A stretch of 64,000 nt of DNA from CBDBGD01 sp965205235 (GCA_965205235.1 CBDBGD010000005.1:62001-126000), one strand, 5' to 3'. Shown: positions 41,949 to 49,343, counted from the stretch's first letter. Program-made: numbers and translations. The notes: generated from the letters alone by a model not told the origin.

Positions 41949-43003
41949 CCGCGGTCGAGGACGCCGCTGGGGTCGAGGGCGGCGAGGCGGGAGGTGACGG
42001 TGCGCAGGCGCTCGCGGTGGAGGGCGGCAGTGGTGGTCAGTCGCAGGGTGACGCGGTGGAGGGCGTCGTCGACGCGCTGGCGGCGGCCGGCGGTGTCGGG
42101 GGCGCGGGAGGTGACGCGCAGGGCGAGCGCCTGGGTGTCGGTCCAGCGGGCGCGGGTGAAGTCGAGGGTGCTGTCGGTGAGGGCGAGGACCTGCTGGAAG
42201 GCGGTCTCTCGGAGTGCGGCGGCGTCGGGCACGGCGAGCTCCGCCGCGGCGGAGGGCGTGGGCGCTCGCAGGTCGGCGACGAGGTCGGCGAGGGTGACGT
42301 CGGTCTCGTGGCCGACGGCGCTGATCACGGGGTGTGGGCTGGCGTAGATGGCGCGTGCGACGGCCTCGTCGTTGAAGGGCATGAGCTCTTCGGGCGAGCC
42401 GCCGCCTCGGGCCAGGATGGCGGCGTCGACGTCGTGGGCGTCGCTGAGGACGGCGAAGGCCTCGAGGATGGTGGGGACGGCGGCGTCGCCCTGGACGCTG
42501 CACGGCACCAGCGCGAGCTCGACGAGCGGGTAGCGTCGGCGGACGACGTTCTGGATGTCGTGCCAGACCGCGCCCGCGGGCGACGTGACGACGGCGATGC
42601 GCTGCGGGAAGGGCGGGATCGGGCGCTTGCGGGTCTGGTCGAAGAGGCCCTCGGTGTCCAGCTTGGCGCGGAGGCGTTCGAGCTCCAGGTGCATCTCACC
42701 GAGGCCCTGGGGCCGCACCATGTCGACGTAGAGCTGGAGCTCGCCGCGAGTCTCGTAGAAGGAGACGCGGCCGTGGGCGGCCACGGCGACGCCGCCAGCC
42801 AATACCTCGCCGCCGACGCCGTTGCGGAACATGACGCAGCGGACCTGGCTGTCGGCCTCCTTGAGGGTGAAGTACATGTGGCCCAGGGCGGAGCGGGTGA
42901 AGCTGGAGACCTCGCCGGTGACCCAGAGGTCGCGGAGGACGGCATCGCGTTCGAGGGCGTCCCGCAGGTATCGGGTGACCTGGGAGACGGTGTACAGCGG
43001 CAT
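41807..43003 (-). CDS. xseA: Exodeoxyribonuclease VII large subunit
   Basis: Catalytic subunit of ExoVII. The 398-residue protein has the OB-fold LWVTGEVSSFTRSALGHMYF, LKEADSQVRCVMFRNG, then the catalytic core PFPQRIAVVTSPAGAVWHDI, ILARGGGSPEELMPFNDEAV and PVISAVGHETDVTLADLVAD, and the C-terminal GVLDRGYALVQRE. It starts 9 bp after efp and is the last gene of aroQ-pepP-efp-xseA. The 3' end lies 37 bp from the IS30 copy, whose transposase frame runs antisense into it; the reading frame itself is intact. Confidence 0.95.
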   Translation of the reverse strand: MPLYTVSQVTRYLRDALERDAVLRDLWVTGEVSSFTRSALGHMYFTLKEADSQVRCVMFRNGVGGEVLAGGVAVAAHGRVSFYETRGELQLYVDMVRPQGLGEMHLELERLRAKLDTEGLFDQTRKRPIPPFPQRIAVVTSPAGAVWHDIQNVVRRRYPLVELALVPCSVQGDAAVPTILEAFAVLSDAHDVDAAILARGGGSPEELMPFNDEAVARAIYASPHPVISAVGHETDVTLADLVADLRAPTPSAAAELAVPDAAALRETAFQQVLALTDSTLDFTRARWTDTQALALRVTSRAPDTAGRRQRVDDALHRVTLRLTTTAALHRERLRTVTSRLAALDPSGVLDRGYALVQREDTGATVTSVHDVAPHDALRIHLRDGAFPAQVSPPPNVAP

Positions 43004-43012
43004 GGGCGGCGG

Positions 43013-43579
43013 CTAGGAGACGGTGGAGACGTAGTCGCCGGTGCGGGTGTCGACGCGGACGGTCTGGCCCGCGGTGATGTGCATGGGCACCTTGACCTGC
43101 GCGCCGGTGGAGAGGGTGGCCGGCTTGCGCCCGGAGGAGGCAGTGTCGCCCTTGAAGGCGGGCGGAGTGTCGACGACCTCCAGGTCCACGGTGGTGGGCA
43201 ACTCGACGGTGACGGCCTGGCCCTGGTAGTAGACCAGGCTGATGGTGTCGCCCTCCGTGAGGTACTTGGACTGCTCGGCAAGCTCCTCGGCGTCGAGGGG
43301 GAACTGGTCGTAGGTCTCGGTGTCCATGAAGTAGAAGCTCTGGCCGTCGTTGTAGAGGTACTGGGCCTGGCGGTTGTCGATTTCGGCGAGGGTGAGTCGC
43401 TGGTTGCCGGGGAGGTTGCGCTCGAAGGTCTTGCCGGAGCGGAGCTGGCGCAGCTTCAGCGTGAGCGCGGGGGTGCGCTGCTGCATGACGACGTGCTTGT
43501 ACTCGATGACGGCGAAGGCGTCGCCCTCAAGCTCGATGATGGTGCCGCGCCGCAGGTCGCTGTAGGTGATGGTAGCCAC
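43013..43579 (-). CDS. efp: Translation elongation factor P
   Basis: EF-P relieves ribosome stalling at polyproline. The start is the GTG at 43577-43579 (MATITYSDLRRGTIIELEGD), with AGGACAGC upstream, giving 188 residues. Three beta-barrel domains are present: YKHVVMQQRTPALTLKLRQL in domain I, then LYNDGQSFYFMDTETYDQF and ISLVYYQGQAVTVELPTTVD. The domain I loop reads VMQQRTPAL where E. coli has VKPGKGQAF, so the modified Lys34 position holds Arg. This matches a non-lysine EF-P type; no EarP or EpmA is visible here. Confidence 0.95.
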   Translation of the reverse strand: MATITYSDLRRGTIIELEGDAFAVIEYKHVVMQQRTPALTLKLRQLRSGKTFERNLPGNQRLTLAEIDNRQAQYLYNDGQSFYFMDTETYDQFPLDAEELAEQSKYLTEGDTISLVYYQGQAVTVELPTTVDLEVVDTPPAFKGDTASSGRKPATLSTGAQVKVPMHITAGQTVRVDTRTGDYVSTVS

Positions 43580-43592
43580 GCGCTGTCCTCCT

Positions 43593-44666
43593 CTAGCGGG
43601 GGTCCTCCCGCTTGTGGGCCTTGGTGAGGGTGCGGGCGCGTCCGTTCTCCAGGACGACGATGTCCTCAATGCGGACGCCGCCCCAGCCGGGGATGTAGAT
43701 GCCGGGCTCGATGGTGAAGACTGAGCCGTCGAGGAGGGTGTTGCCGGCGCGTGGGCCGACTCGTGGGTCCTCGTGGACGGCGAGGCCGATGCCGTGGCCG
43801 AGGCTGTGGCCGAACTTGTCGCCGTGGCCGGCCTTCTCGATGATGCTGCGGGCGAGGCCGTCGGCCTGCTCGCCGGTCATCTGCGCCTCGACGGTGGCGG
43901 AGGCGGCCATCTGCGCGCCGAGGACCGTGTCGTACACGACGCGGAAGGTCTCGTCGGGCGTGCCGATGCAGATGGTGCGGGTGATGTCGCTGCAGTAGCC
44001 CTGGTACTTGGCGCCGAAGTCCATGACGACGGGCTGGCCCTCGCCGATGGGGGTGTCGTCGGCGCGGTGGTGGGCCATGGCGCCGTTGGGCCCGGCGGCG
44101 ACGATGATGTCGAACGCGAGGGCCTCCGCGCCGCCCTCACGCATGGCCATTTCCAGGCGCCAGGCGACGGACTGCTCGGTGTCGCCGACCTGGATGGTGG
44201 GGGCGACCTGCTCGAAGGCGCGGTCGGAGATCTCCACGGCGCGGGTGATGAGGGCGAGCTCGTCGGCGTCCTTGATGGCCCGCTGGGGCTCGACGAGCTC
44301 CGTCGTCGCCGTGAGCTCGACGCCGTTGCCGGCGTCGGCGAGGGACTTCACGAGGGCGGTGTGGGCGGCGACGGTCACGTGCGTGCTCTCGAAGCCGAGC
44401 TTGCGGACGCCCATCTCCTTCGCCAGGGGCGGGAGCCACCCGGCGGCGGCGATTCGCACGACGCGGAAGTCGGGGGCCTGGGTGGCCGCCTGCTCTGTGT
44501 ATCGGAAGTCGGTGGCGAGGACGGCGTCGTCGTGGGTGATGAGCAGGCTGCCAGCGGAGCCGGTGAAGCCGGAGAGATAGCGGCGGTTTTCGGGCGCGGT
44601 GATGAGGATGCCGTCGAGGGACTGCTCCTGGAGGGCGGCTCGCAGGGCGTCAAGGCGTGGGCTCAT
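43593..44666 (-). CDS. Xaa-Pro aminopeptidase-like M24 metallopeptidase
   Basis: A 357-residue M24B peptidase (PepP/PepQ type) that cleaves X-Pro bonds. N-terminal creatinase-like domain (LDGILITAPENRRYLSGFTG) is followed by the pita-bread domain with metal ligands in VVMDFGAKYQGYCSDITRT (two Asp), FGHSLGHGIGLAVHEDPRVG (His), FTIEPGIYIPGWGGVRIED (two Glu). Its ATG overlaps the aroQ stop and efp follows 13 bp later, the familiar aroQ-pepP-efp order. Confidence 0.93.
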   Translation of the reverse strand: MSPRLDALRAALQEQSLDGILITAPENRRYLSGFTGSAGSLLITHDDAVLATDFRYTEQAATQAPDFRVVRIAAAGWLPPLAKEMGVRKLGFESTHVTVAAHTALVKSLADAGNGVELTATTELVEPQRAIKDADELALITRAVEISDRAFEQVAPTIQVGDTEQSVAWRLEMAMREGGAEALAFDIIVAAGPNGAMAHHRADDTPIGEGQPVVMDFGAKYQGYCSDITRTICIGTPDETFRVVYDTVLGAQMAASATVEAQMTGEQADGLARSIIEKAGHGDKFGHSLGHGIGLAVHEDPRVGPRAGNTLLDGSVFTIEPGIYIPGWGGVRIEDIVVLENGRARTLTKAHKREDPR

Positions 44667-45124
44667 GCGCTTGCTCCTTCGTCGTCACGTCGGGCTGCGA
44701 GGTACTCAAGGGCGTCGAGGTAGCTGCGCCAGCCCTTGCCGGATATCTGGCGGACGGCTATGGGTGCGATGACGGACTGGGCGCGCCACGGCTCTCGCTC
44801 GTGGATGTTGGAGAGGTGGACCTCCACGACGGGAAGGCGGGTGTCCAGCAGGGCGTCGTGCAGGGAGAGGCCGTAGGAGGTGAGTGCGCCGGGGTTGATG
44901 ATGATGCCGGCGGCGCCGTCGCTGCGCTCCTGGAGGCAGTCTATGAGTGCGCCCTCATGGTTGGACTGGAAGCAGTCGACGGAGAGGCCGAGGTCGGCGG
45001 CGCGGCGTCGGAGGCGGTCCTCGATCTCGGCGAGGGTGACGGTGCCGTAGTGGGCGGGGTCACGGCGGCCGAGGCGGTTGAGGTTGGGGCCGTTGATGAC
45101 GAGGATGCGGGGGCTGTCCGGCAT
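44663..45124 (-). CDS. aroQ: 3-dehydroquinate dehydratase, type II
   Basis: Third step of the shikimate pathway. The 153-residue protein has ILVINGPNLNRLGRRDPAHY with catalytic Tyr in the flexible lid, SNHEGALIDCLQE, IIINPGALTSYGLSLHDALL and VVEVHLSNIHEREPWRAQS (catalytic His). First gene of the aroQ-pepP-efp-xseA operon. Its product feeds the same pathway as the DAHP synthase at 49423. Confidence 0.96.
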   Translation of the reverse strand: MPDSPRILVINGPNLNRLGRRDPAHYGTVTLAEIEDRLRRRAADLGLSVDCFQSNHEGALIDCLQERSDGAAGIIINPGALTSYGLSLHDALLDTRLPVVEVHLSNIHEREPWRAQSVIAPIAVRQISGKGWRSYLDALEYLAARRDDEGASA

Positions 45125-45199
45125 TGCTATGTCACTCCTGGGAGGCGCGATTCAGTGTAGCGGAAAGCGGCGGGGTTCGCCAAGGTTGGGGGCGGCCAG

Positions 45200-45700
45200 C
45201 CGCCCGCTGCTTGGGGAGGCGATTCGAGTCGATTCGTTTCGTTCCCGCGAGTTTTTTGCGGGCCGTCCGTGCCTGGGGTGGGCTCTGCGATGGTCGATGT
45301 AGGTTTGAGGTTGAATCGCGGTTGATCCGCGGGCCGGGCGGCGCCAGCTTGGAGTCGTGTTGTCGTTCGGGCGTTGGAGAGAAGGTCCAGGTTGGGGGTT
45401 GTTTCGCAGAGGCGGGTTGGAACCGCGCGGGACAGATAGGAAACGACTGCCGCGCGGAACAACCGCGGAACAAGGTCCAGATTGGGGAATGGGCCGAAAA
45501 AGGGCGGTGTGAAACAACCTCCAGGCAGGGGCAGGGCAGGCCCTGCACCCTCAGCTTTCGTCGTTGGACCACGGCGGAGGTTGGAGGCGGAGGGCGTCGA
45601 GGTTCCCCATCGGCGAGGAACGAGTGGGCGCGTGCGGGTGGGCATAGGGTGATGGTAGGGGATGGGGGGCGTTTGGGGGAAGGGGGAGATGGCAGCAGGG
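45200..45700 (+). repeat. Large dispersed intergenic repeat, copy C
   Basis: Same order of landmarks as copies A and B: GATTCGAGTCGATTCGTTTC, GCGAGTTTTTTGCGGGCC, CCGTGCCTGGGG, TTGAATCGCGGTTGATCCGC, CCAGCTTGGAGTCGT, CAGGTTGGGGGTTGTTTCGC, CCGCGGAACAAGGTCCAG, GACCACGGCGGAGGTTGGAG and GATGGTAGGGGATGGGGGGC. Also contains GGCAGGGCAGGCCCTGCACC, a palindrome repeated at 45697-45715 and in the 50.5-kb tandem array. No gene. Confidence 0.8.
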
Positions 45701-45759
45701 CCAGCCCTGCACCCTCAGCCTGGGGAAGTTGGGGGGTGACGGAAGCCTTACTCCGGGAG

Positions 45760-45975
45760 CTAGCCAGCCTTGACGCTGTGAAGGGGCAGCGCCTCCGTCT
45801 CCAGCGTGGACAGGTCCAGGCGCGTTGACGCGTGGTCGATGTCGAAGCCAACGACCTGGCCGTCGGCGTCTATGTCCACGTTCAGCCCCTGGGTGACCTC
45901 GATGGTCTCCGCTCCAGGCCGCGCCTTGAACTCGACGTAGAGGCTGTCGGTCTCCGGATAGTAGTGCAACTTCAT
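45760..45975 (-). CDS. DUF2283 family protein
   Basis: A 71-residue protein, MKLHYYPETDSLYVEFKARP then TIEVTQGLNVDIDADGQVVG and FDIDHASTRLDLSTLE, the typical DUF2283 pattern (Y-x-x-x-x-D-x-L-Y-I/V-x-F...D-x-D-x-x-G-x-x-x-G-x-x-I-x). A strong AAAAGGAGGAAGG precedes ATG 45973-45975. These proteins are often second genes of small toxin-antitoxin-like pairs with DUF4258 proteins; upstream here only a short degenerate stretch remains, so it looks orphaned. Confidence 0.85.
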   Translation of the reverse strand: MKLHYYPETDSLYVEFKARPGAETIEVTQGLNVDIDADGQVVGFDIDHASTRLDLSTLETEALPLHSVKAG

Positions 45976-46411
45976 GGCCCTTCCTCCTTTTGGAAGCGTC
46001 GAATCCGGTTCCGGCCCTGCTCTACGACAGCTCTACCTTCCTAGGATACAGTGTCATCACTGGTCGCCTCAACGGGCCATTGAACGGATGCGCCGCTTTG
46101 CCGCTCGCCACCGCATGGGCGCTTTTCCCGCCCACCCGCCCTGGGGTGCGGCCAGCCGCCCTAGTACTGGGGGCTGCGGCCCCCGGGCCCCCGCGCCCGC
46201 ATCCGCCGGTGGCGCTGGGGAGTGGGCGGTTCGCGAACCGCCCCTACGGGGGACGCCCGGCCTCGCCCCTGGATTCCGGCTCGGAGGCCTGAATGACGAC
46301 GTGTGGGGCGGGGTACCGTTGTGCGGGAAAGTCATATAATATCACGCGCAGGTCACATGATTGTGGCTATAGTGAGGTGGACAAACGCCTGGCCGCAAGG
46401 GGGTTCCTGCC
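45976..46411. repeat. Gap with palindromic repeats upstream of the methylase
   Basis: GGGGGCTGCGGCCCCCGGGCCC (46168-46189 region), GGCGGTTCGCGAACCGCCCC (46226-46245) and a CCTGCCTTGAAGGCAGG hairpin (46408-46424) that overlaps the methylase start codon. No gene seen. Confidence 0.6.
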
Positions 46412-47899
46412 TTGAAGGCAGGCCTACAGCGCTCCGACGCCGTAGTCGGGACTCGCAACTTCGAGAGCCGCACGCTGTTCCACGGCGACAACCTCCCGTT
46501 CCTTCGCGGACTGAACTCCGGCACCGTCAACCTCATCGCCACCGATCCTCCGTTCAACAAGTCGAAGGACTTCCACGCAACGCCGGACTCCCTCGCCGCG
46601 GGCGCGACGTTCCATGACCGGTGGAGCTGGCGGCGCGACATTCATGACGACTGGGTCCGCTCCATCATGCGAGACCACCCGGAGGTCTGGCAGGTCATCA
46701 AGACAGCTAAGGATGTGTACGGCAACGACATGGGCGCGTTCCTGTGCTGGCTTGGGGTACGCCTTCTGGAGATGCACAGGATCCTCACGGAGGACGGGAG
46801 CATCTACCTGCACATCGACCACACGGCCCACGCTTGGGTGAAGTGCCTGATGGACGCCATCTTTGGCAAGGCCAACTTTCGGAATGAGGTTGTCTGGGCC
46901 TACCGCGGAATGCCGTCAGCGGCGCGGCGATGGCAGCAGAAGCACGATACGCTGCTGTTCTACACCAAGGGAGAAGACTACACCTTCAACGTCCTGAGGA
47001 GCCCGCCAACAGCCGGGTCACTCCGAACGTTCGCAAGCGCACAGAGACGCGGGTACAACCTGAACCGCTCCAAGAAGATGGTGACCGTCTTTGACTGGAA
47101 GAAGTATCGAGCGGCGGTTGATAAGGGGACGATCCCCTCAGACCTGCAACCAAAGGAGTTTGCGGGCGGGCAGCCTCCGATGCGGGACTGGTGGGAGGAC
47201 ATCCGCATCCTGGGCGGGCCCAAGAACAAGGAGCGCGTCGGCTACCCCACGCAGAAACCCCTGGCGCTGTATGAGCGCATCATCATGGCGTCGTCCAATC
47301 CGGGCGATATGGTGCTTGACCCGTTTGCTGGTTGCGCCACGACTTGCGTTGCGGCGGAGCAGCTGGGTCGCCAGTGGGTAGGCATGGACATCTGGAAAGG
47401 GTCCCACAAGCAGGTATTGGACCGCCTGGAGAGGGAAGGGCTGGCCATAAGAGGTCGCAGTACCGGACACGGGCAACAGGTGCTCAGGCGTGGCGACATC
47501 AAGAGGACCACGAAACCGCCCGAGCGCACGGACAGCGGCGAGACGGCGGCTCTGATTCTCCGGACGCCCATGGGAAAGCAAGAGAAGCGGTACCCGCTCC
47601 CCAGGACGCAGCACGGGACGTTGCTGGTGGACCTAGGGCCATTCTGCCAGGGCTGCGGCGCCGACTACAACTTCGACCGGCGTGTGCTGGAGGTGGACCA
47701 TATCCGGCCCAAGTCGGACGACGGCACAGATGCCTACGAGAACCTGACGCTGCTCTGCCCGCCGTGCAACAAGGAGAAGCGGGACTACTACACACTCTCG
47801 TATCTCCAGGACTACAACCGGAAGAACGGCTATATGAAGAATGAGAGCGTGCTGCGGATGGGGCGTGCGGCGAGGCGAGCGCGGCGGAGGAGGAGGTAG
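46412..47899 (+). CDS. DNA adenine methyltransferase fused to an HNH nuclease domain
   Basis: A 495-residue two-domain protein. Residues about 20-330 are a beta-class N6-adenine methyltransferase: motif IV LIATDPPFNKSKDFHATPDS (DPPF), then KANFRNEVVWAYRGMPSAAR, KHDTLLFYTKG, RVGYPTQKPLALYERIIMAS and motif I MVLDPFAGCATTCVAAEQLG. Residues about 385-450 are a zinc HNH domain: FCQGCGADYNFDRRVLEVDH, IRPKSDDGTDAYENLTLLCP, PCNKEKRD, with C-x2-C...DH...N...C-x2-C. The end is Arg-rich. No separate restriction gene is adjacent, so one chain may methylate and cut. The TTG start lies inside a CCTGCC hairpin, which could limit translation. Confidence 0.85.
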   Translation: MKAGLQRSDAVVGTRNFESRTLFHGDNLPFLRGLNSGTVNLIATDPPFNKSKDFHATPDSLAAGATFHDRWSWRRDIHDDWVRSIMRDHPEVWQVIKTAKDVYGNDMGAFLCWLGVRLLEMHRILTEDGSIYLHIDHTAHAWVKCLMDAIFGKANFRNEVVWAYRGMPSAARRWQQKHDTLLFYTKGEDYTFNVLRSPPTAGSLRTFASAQRRGYNLNRSKKMVTVFDWKKYRAAVDKGTIPSDLQPKEFAGGQPPMRDWWEDIRILGGPKNKERVGYPTQKPLALYERIIMASSNPGDMVLDPFAGCATTCVAAEQLGRQWVGMDIWKGSHKQVLDRLEREGLAIRGRSTGHGQQVLRRGDIKRTTKPPERTDSGETAALILRTPMGKQEKRYPLPRTQHGTLLVDLGPFCQGCGADYNFDRRVLEVDHIRPKSDDGTDAYENLTLLCPPCNKEKRDYYTLSYLQDYNRKNGYMKNESVLRMGRAARRARRRRR

Positions 47900-48080
47900 G
47901 GGGCAGCACGACTGCGAGTACCAGGCATTGCGAACGTCTATGCTACGTGGCTCCAATCCCCAAAATTCTTGTCAAGTGGTTTTCGTGCGAATTTGGGGCG
48001 AATTGGGGCGTCTTTCTGGGGCAGATGTCTGGCCGGAATCCAAAGCTAAACCTGCTACGCGAATGCGTCGATTTGCCAGC
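47900..48080. other. Gene-free gap after the methylase
   Basis: Lower-GC sequence with two near-repeats of AATTTGGGGCGAATTGGGGC (47992-48012) but no ORF with a ribosome site. Nothing else recognised. Confidence 0.4.
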
Positions 48081-48109
48081 TTGACAGAGCTGATCTCATC
48101 CGGTACATT
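48081..48109 (+). promoter_or_regulatory. Strong sigma70-type promoter
   Basis: TTGACA (48081-48086), 17-bp spacer, TACATT (48104-48109). Transcription would begin near 48116, with no good ORF directly after it. Confidence 0.7.
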
Positions 48110-48115
48110 ACCCTA

Positions 48116-48272
48116 GGTGGGTCGCTATAGAGATGCGGAGACTGGCGTTCCCAAGGGAGGACGGCGACAAGTGCGCCGATCGATGTGTTCGCAAGTTGCC
48201 AGGGCTGCTAGCCCACCATACACGTCTTGCCATGACAAAGCCCCCCTGACGGCAAACGCCAAGGGGGCTTTA
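48116..48272 (+). ncRNA. Candidate small RNA of about 155 nt
   Basis: Bounded by the promoter at 48081-48109 and the terminator at 48237-48271. GGTGGG (48116-48121) can pair with CCCACC (48212-48217), closing a roughly 100-nt structured body; GGCGTTCCC and GGGAGGACGGC lie face to face inside it. An ORF from GTG 48117 runs through the terminator and has no Shine-Dalgarno, so an RNA product is more likely. No Rfam family recognised by eye. Confidence 0.5.
48237..48271 (+). terminator. Intrinsic terminator
   Basis: AAAGCCCCC (48237-48245) pairs with GGGGGCTTT (48263-48271); the loop holds a small GGC-AAAC-GCC hairpin. Symmetric, so it could act on both strands. Confidence 0.7.
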
Positions 48273-48432
48273 GCATGGGATCACGCCGCCAAGGGCGGGG
48301 ACTCCACGGGTCTCCTCAGACCGGTGCCATTCTGCACTGTGTCGCTCGTGTGGTCAAGTCGGGCGGCCCCTCTCCCGAGGGGGGTCTGATGCGCCCTCCC
48401 GCCCTGGCGAGCCCTACGCCAGGAGGACAACT

Positions 48433-48528
48433 ATGGCTGTACGCCGCGTTGTCCGTCGTCGCGCCAAGAGGGTCGTGACTGTCACGATCCGTAGGCGCCG
48501 CATCACCACCACCGTTAGACGACGGTAG
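48433..48528 (+). CDS. Arg-rich 31-residue peptide
   Basis: ATG 48433 follows a perfect AGGAGG at 48421-48426 with 6 bases of spacing. The product MAVRRVVRRRAKRVVTVTIR then RRRITTTVRRR has 13 Arg and 1 Lys in 31 residues and no acidic residue; the V/T stretches between Arg clusters suggest alternating beta strands or a nucleic-acid-binding tail. A GC hairpin ends it at 48537-48567. Unknown function; a nucleoid, RNA-binding or antimicrobial-like role is only a guess. Confidence 0.6.
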   Translation: MAVRRVVRRRAKRVVTVTIRRRRITTTVRRR

Positions 48529-48536
48529 CCACTACC

Positions 48537-48567
48537 GGGGTTGGCTCTGCGTGGTTGAGCCAACCCC
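48537..48567 (+). terminator. Stem-loop after the Arg-rich peptide
   Basis: GGGGTTGGCTC (48537-48547) pairs perfectly with GAGCCAACCCC (48557-48567) around a 9-base loop; no T run follows. Confidence 0.5.
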
Positions 48568-48602
48568 ACCCCAAATCTCATGCTGAAAGAGGAAAAAAAG
48601 CC

Positions 48603-48809
48603 ATGGCGTTCTATTACGTGAACCAAAGGGCTCAAGCTAACGGGGACCACGAAGTGCATCGGGGCGGGTGCCCGTGGTTGCCGAACGTACTGAACCGAAT
48701 CTACCTTGGTCTCTTCGCGAGCTGTGGCCCTGCGGTCAGAGAGGCACGAAGATACTATATGTGGGTGGACGGCTGTTTCTTCTGCTCGCCAGCCTGCCAC
48801 AGACGTTAG
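48603..48809 (+). CDS. Small conserved Cys/His-rich protein
   Basis: A 68-residue protein, AFYYVNQRAQANGDHEVHRG then GCPWLPNVLNRIYLGLFASC and CGPAVREARRYYMWVDGCFF, CSPACHRR. The pattern YYVNxxxxxNGDHEVHxxxCxxLP...YLGxFxSCxxAVxxAxxxYxxxxGCxxCxxxCH recurs in small uncharacterised bacterial proteins; its conserved Cys and His suggest metal binding. Start ATG 48603 has AAAGAGG 14-20 bases upstream followed by a run of A, so the ribosome site is acceptable though loose. Confidence 0.75.
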   Translation: MAFYYVNQRAQANGDHEVHRGGCPWLPNVLNRIYLGLFASCGPAVREARRYYMWVDGCFFCSPACHRR

Positions 48810-48857
48810 AGGGCGACAGTCGGGGCAGATGCATGAAACCGATGTGGGGGAGATGAA

Positions 48858-49181
48858 ATGGCTATATGGGCATGGGTGCTTCTTGCAGCGGCCGTGGGGA
48901 TATGGGCGGTTGCGACTGTAGCCCCGGTGCTGCTAGAGCGACGTCTTCGCCGCCGTCGCCGCATTCATCGGGAAGCGTGGAAGCCTTGGCGCTGGCATGC
49001 CTACGGCGAAGCAGCCAGTGCTTTCGCATTGCTGCTTCTAATGGTTGTGGTGGGCCAGACCGCGCGGGGAATTGAGACTGTTGCCTTCCTGATCCTCCTA
49101 GGTGCTATGGCAGTTGTGTTCCTGGCACGGACCCCTTACTGCCTCGCAGCAGCGGACCACATCAAGCGACAACGAATGTAG
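48858..49181 (+). CDS. Small membrane protein
   Basis: Unrecognised 107-residue protein. Membrane helices at about residues 3-25 (AIWAWVLLAAAVGIWAVATV), 50-66 (ASAFALLLLMVVVGQTA) and 72-90 (VAFLILLGAMAVVFLA), with a strongly basic loop RRLRRRRRIHREAWKPWRWH between the first two. ATG 48858 has GGGGGAGAT upstream. It follows the Cys/His-rich protein by 48 bp and may be co-transcribed. Confidence 0.65.
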   Translation: MAIWAWVLLAAAVGIWAVATVAPVLLERRLRRRRRIHREAWKPWRWHAYGEAASAFALLLLMVVVGQTARGIETVAFLILLGAMAVVFLARTPYCLAAADHIKRQRM

Positions 49182-49206
49182 TGGTACCGCCTGCCCTGGC
49201 CTCGCC

Positions 49207-49235
49207 TTGACACCCCGTGCCTGCGCAGCTATGCT
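49207..49235 (+). promoter_or_regulatory. Promoter of the DAHP synthase attenuator
   Basis: TTGACA (49207-49212), 17-bp spacer, TATGCT (49230-49235). Expected start near 49242, about 3 bases before the leader-peptide GTG. Confidence 0.75.
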
Positions 49236-49244
49236 TTCGGGGTT

Positions 49245-49343
49245 GTGACGTACGTGGAGAGGGGTTGGCGGTACTACTACGGGTACTTTAGCGGCGCGCG
49301 GTGGCGCGCCGGTGAGGTCTTGTCGCTCCACGTCCCAGCGTAG
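49245..49343 (+). CDS. Aromatic-rich leader peptide of the DAHP synthase attenuator
   Basis: A 32-residue peptide starting at GTG 49245: MTYVERGWRYYYGYFSGARW then RAGEVLSLHVPA. Eight of the first 20 residues are aromatic (Y3, W8, Y10, Y11, Y12, Y14, F15, W20), a density expected only for a ribosome-stalling leader sensing charged tRNA-Tyr, tRNA-Phe and tRNA-Trp. No Shine-Dalgarno is present and the GTG lies about 3 bases from the predicted transcript start, so it would be read as a leaderless message. The Tyr-Phe cluster ends three bases before hairpin segment 1 (49293). Confidence 0.8.
   Translation: MTYVERGWRYYYGYFSGARWRAGEVLSLHVPA

Noticed and set aside
41864..43627. A 587-codon plus-strand ORF and similar long ones opposite ftsA, aspS, galU and xseA
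   Set aside because: High GC keeps antisense frames open; xseA and efp occupy the other strand with unmistakable motifs.
45976..46100. A DUF4258-type toxin upstream of the DUF2283 gene
   Set aside because: Only a few residues (RRIRSMAR) resemble such proteins and the frame is broken within 30 codons.
48116..48220. tRNA or tRNA-Sec at the GGTGGG...CCCACCA unit
   Set aside because: Acceptor-like pairing exists, but there is no T-arm GTTCGAATC, no D-arm and no anticodon stem at the right distances.
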